From Taxillus chinensis (Eukaryota > Streptophyta > Magnoliopsida > Santalales > Loranthaceae): a DNA stretch of 64,000 bases. The DNA lies in assembly GCA_023512835.1 (NCBI GenBank), contig CM042092.1:42426258-42490257 (forward strand), in the 5' to 3' direction. Under the pieces are notes generated by a model, which was given only the letters and a program-made list of their open reading frames with translations, ran no database searches and was not told the origin of the DNA. Numbering within the stretch: the stretch's first letter is position 1; each line of letters starts with the position of its first letter. Shown one piece after another: positions 56,901-64,000 of the stretch. The translations under genes were made by a program, and so were the position numbers.

Positions 56901-59900
56901 GCCCTGATGAATGTTCCATTTTTTCTTTGAATGATCCATTCGGGACGTCCACAATTAGACAAGTCATCATCCTTTTGATTTCTAATTGTAATAAATAGTG
57001 GGTTGATCCATTTTGGTGGAGTTTATGACCATGTGCATTCCTTATTTGTAATAGACCGTTAAACTAGGCGCAGGAAATACGTCACAGTCATGGAGTCCAT
57101 CCCTCCGAGTGAACGATATATGACAGATGTCCTTTTAATCTTTCAAGGATACTATTTTTGGTTTTGTTTTGGATTAATCCACTTGATGGATCCGAAATTA
57201 ACTAAATAACCAACCCTAACTTAATAAAACTTGCCTTATGATTTTTAATCGATCAAATAGGTGGTTTTTCTATTTTGATAGAGTTTGTGACCTCCGGTAT
57301 TCCCTATTTCTAATAGTGTACTTGACTCGGCATGGAAAATATATCAGCCTCGTCAAGTATGTCCCATTGACCGAGCCACGCACAACTAGTATCCTTTCAA
57401 TTTTGCATCAATATTATATTTTCCTTTTCGATCGATCCACTCGACATTACCCATTTGATTTGTAATTAAAACAAATAGTTGGTTGCACTGTTTTGAAAGA
57501 GCTTGTGATGTTGTGTATTCGTTGTCGCTATTGGAGTTTTAAACTCCGCCTAGGAAAGAACTCTTCAATGTGAAGTATCTCACATTCAACGAATGACGTA
57601 TAATACGTGTCCTTTTGATCTTTTGTTAAAATTTCTTTTTTGCTTGATTGATTCGTTTGACACATGAGAAATCAAGTAAATAAAAAGCCCTAGCCAAAGA
57701 TTCTTGCCTTCCGATTTGTAATTGAAACAAAAAGTTGCTTTGTCTATTTTGGAAGAGGATATGACGTCCTGTATTCTTTATTGCCAATAGGTTAAGAGCT
57801 CAAGCAAGGGTCCTCACTATTGTGTAGAACATCACATTGGGCGAACTACGTCAAACAAGTGCTCAATTAAGCCCTGATGAATGTTCCATTTTTTCTTTGA
57901 ATGATCCATTCGAGACGTCCACAATTAGACAAGTCATCATCGTTTTGATTTCTAATTGTAATAAATAGTGGGTTGATCCATTTCGGTGGAGTTTATCACC
58001 ATGTGCATTCCTTATTTGTAATAGACCGTTAAACTAGGCGCAGGAAATACGTCACAGTCATGGAGTCCATCCCTCCGAGTGAACGATATATGACAGATGT
58101 CCTTTTAATCTTTCAAGGATACTATTTTTGGTTTTGTTTTGGATTAATCCACTTGATGGATCCGAAATTAACTAAATAACCAACCCAAACTTAATAAAAC
58201 TTGCCTTATGATTTTTAATCGATCAAATAGGTGGTTTTTCTATTTTGATAGAGTTTGTGACCTCCGGTATTCCCTATTTCTAATAGTGTACTTGACTCGG
58301 CATGGAAAATATATCAGCCCCGTCAAGTATGTCCCATTGACCGAGCCACGCACAACTAGTATCCTTTCAATTTTGCATCGATATTACATTTTCCTTTTCG
58401 ATCGATCCACTCGATATTACCCATTTGATTTGTAATTAAAACAAATAGTTGGTTGCTCTGTTTTGAAAGAGCTTGTGATGTTGTGTACTCGTTGTCGCTA
58501 TTGGAGTTTTAAACTCCGCCTAGGAAAGAACTCTTCAATGTGAAGTATCTCACATTCAACGAATGACGTATAATACGTGTCCTTTTGATCTTTTGTTAAA
58601 ATTACTTTTTTGCTTGATTGATTCGTTTGACACATGAGAAATCAAGTAAATAAAAAGCCCTAGCCAAAGATACTTGCCTTCCGATTTGTAATTGAAACAA
58701 AAAGTTGCTTTTTCCATTTTGGAAGAGGATATGACGTCCTGTATTCTTTATTGCCAATAGGTTAAGAGCTCGAGAAGGGTCCTCACTATTGTGTAGAACA
58801 TCACATTGGGCGAACTACGTCAAACAAGTGTTCAATTAAGCCCTGATGAATGTTCCATTTTTTCTTTGAATGATCCATTCGGGACGTCCACAATTAGACA
58901 AGTCATCATCCTTTTGATTTCTAATTGTAATAAATAGTGGGTTGATCCATTTTGGTGGAGTTTATGACCATGTGCATTCCTTATTTGTAATAGACCGTTA
59001 AACTAGGCGCAGGAAATACGTCACAATCATGGAGTCCATCCCCTGAGTGAACGATGTATGACAGATGTCCTTTTAATCTTTCAAGGATACTATTTTTGGT
59101 TTTGTTTTGGATTAATCCACTTGATGGATCCGAAATTAACTAAATAACCAACCCTAACTTAATAAAACTTGCCTTATGATTTTTAATTGATCAAATAGGT
59201 GGTTTTTCTATTTTGATAGAGTTTGTGACCTCCGGTATTCCCTATTTCTAATAGTGTACTTGACTCGGCATGGAAAATATATCAGCCCCGTCAAGTATGT
59301 CCCATTGACCGAGCCACGCACAACTAGTATACTTTCAATTTTGCATCAATATTACATTTTCCTTTTCGATCGATCCACTCGATATTACCCATTTGATTTG
59401 TAATTAAAACAAATAGTTGGTTGCTCTGTTTTGAAAGAGCTTGTGATGTTGTGTATTCGTTGTCGCTATTGGAGTTTTAAACTCCGCCTAGGAAAGAACT
59501 CTTCAATGTGAAGTATCTCACATTCAACGAATGACGTATAATACGTGTCCTTTTGATCTTTTGTTAAAATTTCTTTTTTGCTTGATTGATTCGTTTGACA
59601 CATGAGAAATCAAGTAAATAAAAAGCCCTAGCCAAAGATACTTGCCTTCCGATTTGTAATTGAAACAAAAAGTTGCTTTTTCCATTTTGGAAGAGGATAT
59701 GACGTCCTGTATTCTTTATTGCCAATAGGTTAAGAGCTCAGCAAGGGTCCTCACTATTGTGTAGAACATCACATTGGGCGAACTACGTCAAACAAGTGTT
59801 CAATTAAGCCCTGATGAATGTTCCATTTTTTCTTTGAATGATCCATTCGGGACGTCCACAATTAGACAAGTCATCATCCTTTTGATTTCTAATTGTAATA

Positions 59901-62063
59901 AATAGTGGGTTGATCCATTTTGGTGGAGTTTATGACCATGTGCATTCCTTATTTGTAATAGACCGTTAAACTAGGCGCAGGAAATACGTCACAGTCATGG
60001 AGTCCATCCCACCGAGTGAACGATGTATGACAGATGTCCTTTTAATCTTTCAAGGATACTATTTTTGGTTTTGTTTTGGATTAATCCACTTGATGGATCC
60101 GAAATTAACTAAATAACCAACCCTAACTTAATAAAACTTGCCTTATGATTTTTAATTGATCAAATAGGTGGTTTTTCTATTTTGATAGAGTTTGTGACCT
60201 CCGGTATTCCCTATTTCTAATAGTGTACTTGACTCGGCATGGAAAATATATCAGCCCCGTCAAGTATGTCCCATTGACCGAGCCACGCACAACTAGTATA
60301 CTTTCAATTTTGCATCAATATTACATTTTCCTTTTCGATCGATCCACTCGATATTACCCATTTGATTTGTAATTAAAACAAATAGTTGGTTGCACTGTTT
60401 TGAAAGAGCTTGTGATGTTGTGTATTCGTTGTCGCTATTGGAGTTTTAAACTCCGCCTAGGAAAGAACTCTTCAATGTGAAGTATCTCACATTCAACGAA
60501 TGATGTATAATACGTGTCCTTTTGATCTTTTGTTAAAATTTCTTTTTTGCTTGATTGATTCGTTTGACACATGAGAAATCAAGTAAATAAAAAGCCCTAG
60601 CCAAAGATACTTGCCTTCCGATTTGTAATTGAAACAAAAAGTTGCTTTGTCTATTTTGGAAGAGGATATGACGTCCTGTATTCTTTATTGCCAATAGGTT
60701 AAGAGCTCAGCAAGGGTCCTCACTATTGTGTAGAACATCACATTGGGCGAACTACGTCAAACAAGTGCTCAATTAAGCCCTGATGAATGTTCCATTTTTT
60801 CTTTGAATGATCCATTCGAGACGTCCAAAATTAGACAAGTCATCATCGTTTTGATTTCTAATTGTAATAAATAGTGGGTTGATCCATTTCGGTGGAGTTT
60901 ATCACCATGTGCATTCCTTATTTGTAATAGACCATTAAACTAGGCGTAGGAAATACGTCACAATCATGGACTCCATCCCACTAAGCGAACGATGTATGAA
61001 AGATGTCCTTTTAATCTTTCAAGGATACTATTTTTGGTTTTGTTTTGGATTAATCCACTTGATGGATCCGAAATTAACTAAATAACCAACTCTAACTTAA
61101 TAAAACTTGGCTTATGATTTTTAATCGATCAAATAGGTGGCTTTTCTATTTTGATAGAGTTTGTGACCTCCGGTATTCCCTATTTCTAATAGTGTACTTG
61201 ACTCGGCATGGAAAATATATCAGCCCCGTCAAGTATGTCCCATTGACCGAGCCACGCACAACTAGTATCCTTTCAATTTTGCATCGATATTACATTTTCC
61301 TTTCCGATTGATCCCCTCGATATTACCCATTTGATTTGTAACTAAAACAAATAGTTGGTTGCTCTGTTTTGAAAGAGCTTGTGATGTTGTGTATTCGTTG
61401 TCGCTTGTTGGAGTTTTAAACTCCGCTGCGAAAGAACTCTTCAATGTGAAGTATCTCACATTCAACGAATGACGTATAATACGTGTCCTTTTCATCTTTT
61501 GTTAAAATTACTTTTTTGTTTGATTGATTCGTTTGACACATGAGAAATCAAGTAAATAAAAAGCCCTAGCCAAAGATACTTGCCTTCCGATTTGTAATTG
61601 AAACAAAAAGTTGCTTTTTCCATTTTGGAAGAGGATATGACGTCCTGTATTCTTTATTGCCAATAGGTTAAGAGCTCAGCAAGGGTCCTCACTAATGTGT
61701 AGAACATCACATTGGGCGAACTACGTCAAACAAGTGTTCAATTAAGCCCTGATGAATGTTCCATTTTTTCTTTGAATGATCCATTCGGGACGTCCACAAT
61801 TAGACAAGTCATCATCCTTTTGATTTCTAATTGTAATAAATAGTGGGTTGATCCATTTTGGTGGAGTTTATGACCATGTGCATTCCTTATTTGTAATAGA
61901 CCGTTAAACTAGGCGCAGGAAATACGTCACAATCATGGAGTCCATCCCACTGAGCGAACGATGTATGACAGATGTCCTTTTAATCTTTCAAGGATACTAT
62001 TTTTGGTTTTGTTTTGGATTAATCCACTTGATGGATCCGAAATTAACTAAATAACCAACCCTA

Positions 62064-63034
62064 ACTTAATAGAACTTGCCTTATGATTTTTAATTGATCA
62101 AATAGGTGGTTTTTCTATTTTGATAGAGTTTGTGACCTCCGGTATTCCCTATTTCTAATAGTGTACTTGACTCGGCATGGAAAATATATCAGCCCCGTCA
62201 AGTATGTCCCATTGACCGAGCCACGCATAACTAGTATCCTTTCAATTTTGCATCAATATTACATTTTCCTTTTCGATCGATCCACTCGATATTACCCATT
62301 TGATTTGTAATTAAAACAAATAGTTGGTTGCACTGTTTTGAAAGAGCTTGTGATGTTGTGTATTCGTTGTTGCTATTGGAGTTTTAAACTCCGCCTAGGA
62401 AAGAACTCTTCAATGTGAAGTATCTCACATTCAACGAATGACGTATAATACGTGTCCTTTTCATCTTTTGTTAAAATTACTTTTTTGTTTGATTGATTCG
62501 TTTGACACATGAGAAATCAAGTAAATAAAAAGCCCTACCCTTATTAATACTTGCCTTCCGATTTGTAATTGAAACAAAAAGTTGCTTTTTCCATTTTGGA
62601 AGAGGATATGACGTCCTGTATTCTTTATTGCCAATAGGTTAAGAGCTCAGCAAGGGTCCTCACTATTGTGTAGAACATCACATTGGGCGAACTACGTCAA
62701 ACAAGTGTTCAATTAAGCCCTGATGAATGTTCCATTTTTTCTTTGAATGATCCATTCGAGACGTCCACAATTAGACAGGTCATCATCGTTTTGATTTCTA
62801 ATTGTAATAAATAGTGGGTTGATCCATTTCGGTGGAGTTTATCACCATGTGCATTCCTTATTTGTAATAGACCGTTAAACTAGGCGCAGGAAATACGTCA
62901 CAGTCATGGAGTCCATCCCACCGAGTGAACGATATATGACAGATGTCCTTTTAATCTTTCAAGGATACTATTTTTGGTTTTGTTTTGGATTAATCCACTT
63001 GATGGATCCGAAATTAACTAAATAACCAACCCAA
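62064..63034. repeat. Satellite monomer paralogous to the LINE-interrupted monomer
   Basis: Shares diagnostic variants with the split monomer (36334-36630 plus 41982-42656): 'ttgcactgttttg', 'agccctacccttattaata', 'ttagacaggtcatcatcg' and 'aacccaaactt' at its end. The LINE target sequence occurs once and uninterrupted at ~62339-62359. Confidence 0.85.
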
Positions 63035-63434
63035 ACTTAATAAAACTTGCCTTATGATTTTTAATCGATCAAATAGGTGGTTTTTCTATTTTGATAGAGT
63101 TTGTGACCTCCGGTATTCCCTATTTCTAATAGTGTACTTGACTCGGCATGGAAAATAGATCAGCCCCGTCAGGTATGTCCCGTTGACCGAGCCACGCACA
63201 ACTAGTATCCTTTCAATTTTGCATCGATATTACATTTTCCTTTTTGATCGATCCACTCGATATTACCCGTTTGATTTGTAACTAAAACAAATAGTTGGTT
63301 GCTCTGTTTTGAAAGAGCTTGTGATGTTGTGTATTCGTTGTCGCTATTGGAGTTTTAAACTCCGCCTAGGAAAGAACTCTTCAATGTGATGTATCTCACA
63401 TTCAACGAATGACGTATAATACGTGTCCTTTTGT

Positions 63435-63455
63435 CCTTTTGAAAGAGCGTGTCCT
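63435..63455. other. Junction filler between satellite and mobile element
   Basis: After 'aatacgtgtccttttg' of the satellite comes tccttttgaaagagcgtgtcct before the element. Its pieces (ccttttg, gaaagag, cgtgtcct) are copies of nearby satellite words, as in templated end-joining repair. Confidence 0.55.
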
Positions 63456-64000
63456 GCTGAACTTGAAGATCTACTTGGCCCTCCTGTTCATTTACTCATT
63501 AATCCAGCTTTATCGTCTGAAGAGAGCCAAGCAGCATTTGAAGAATTCATCAATTCCACAGGTCATAGGGCTCGATTTATACGGGATAATGATATCTTCA
63601 CTCCTTCTAGCTTGAAGAGGATCTCAGAGAATGAATATCTCTATGCCGACGAGATAGACCTCTTCTGCAGGACCATGCGGTATGTAGTGGAGGCTGAGCC
63701 TCATAATTACCCCTTAGCTGGGTACACTTCCATCATGCTGTGTGAGCTTTTCAATCAACCCTTGTCCAAAGAGGTATGGCGCCAACGCATTAATGGAGAG
63801 AATGAGGGGCACCGCCCTTGGCATGGTATGCATGAGGTGCTGATTCCGGTGCACATTGACCGCCACTATGTACTTGTCCGTGTGAATCTGGATGTAGGCC
63901 ATGCTGTGCTATATGATCCAAGCCAAGGCGAAGGGTTTGCTAGACGGAAAAGACAGTTAGTGCATGGGTTCATCAAACGCATGAAAGTGGCAATGATCAA
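63456..64000 (+). pseudogene. Ulp1-like protease fragment of another Athila-like copy
   Basis: Matches 31371-31916 of the long element nearly base for base. It is one open frame to the window end, with His in RHYVLVRV (63864-63866) and Asp in LYDPSQ (~63915). At ~63953 it reads 'gacagtta', without the extra A that breaks the other copy. It is 5'-truncated against satellite, so it has no start codon of its own; the Cys part would lie beyond the window. Confidence 0.82.

Larger units (their letters stand above)
41961..63434. repeat. Satellite array B, main part (~969-bp monomers)
   Basis: After completing the LINE-split monomer (to 42656), 21 monomers start at 42657, 43624, 44596, 45569, 46543, 47522, 48495, 49469, 50438, 51406, 52375, 53342, 54311, 55280, 56250, 57219, 58189, 59157, 60126, 61095 and 62064, then a partial one at 63035-63434. 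Lengths are 967-979 bp. Two-monomer periodicity (1936-1937 bp) is clear at 49469-54311; a four-monomer spacing links 53342 with 57219, and a five-monomer spacing links 55280 with 60126. No gene is supported. Confidence 0.96.

Noticed and set aside
42676..61311. Repeated 63-75-codon frame beginning MIFNRSNRW in array B
   Set aside because: Present or absent according to a single base at the CTG/CCG site; a by-product of the monomer, not a gene.
1..63434. Tandem repeats as a possible CRISPR array
   Set aside because: Repeats are ~970 bp and contiguous with no unique spacers; plant satellite.

Overview
The window is plant nuclear heterochromatin, most likely from a flowering plant. The evidence is a long AT-rich satellite, Ty3/gypsy retrotransposons of the Athila type with a tRNA-Asp primer-binding site, and L1-type LINEs. 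I see no ordinary host gene, tRNA, rRNA or CRISPR. The species cannot be named from sequence alone. All recognisable coding sequence is on the + strand and belongs to mobile elements.

Layout. (1) 1-9720: satellite array A, five ~1924-bp units, each made of a 975-bp monomer (A) and a ~949-bp monomer (B), plus a stub. (2) 9717-35000: a cluster of related Athila-like elements. It begins with a short non-autonomous copy (LTR, PBS, acidic ORF, protease remnant, LTR; 9721-16244). Next come a 3' tail of a second copy (16245-16693) and a long copy (16694-35000) carrying gag, protease, RT, RNase H and integrase. After pol, the long copy has an internal promoter and a second reading frame that ends in a Ulp1/C48-type cysteine protease. 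The long copy is itself broken by a rearranged solo LTR in gag (5-bp target duplication ACTAC) and by a 5'-truncated LINE just after pol. Both outer LTRs of the cluster are cut off against satellite. (3) 35001-63434: satellite array B, ~969-bp monomers, interrupted at 36631-41960 by a nearly full-length LINE with a 21-bp target duplication. (4) 63456-64000: the start of another Ulp1-carrying element, running off the window.

The satellite has nested levels. Each ~970-bp monomer consists of four diverged ~240-bp subunits. Monomers pair into ~1.93-kb dimers, and 3.88-kb and 4.85-kb spacings appear in array B. One monomer near the right end is a pre-insertion paralogue of the one hit by the LINE.

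Almost every frameshift in gag-pol and in the LINE ORF2, and much of the variation between satellite monomers, sits in CAG or CTG trinucleotides (CTG/CAG against CG, CCG, CGG or CCTG). These are plant CHG-methylation sites. The pattern suggests systematic base-calling error at methylated CWG sites, so several elements may be more intact than this sequence shows. Three apparent stops look like CAG to TAG changes and may be real deamination.
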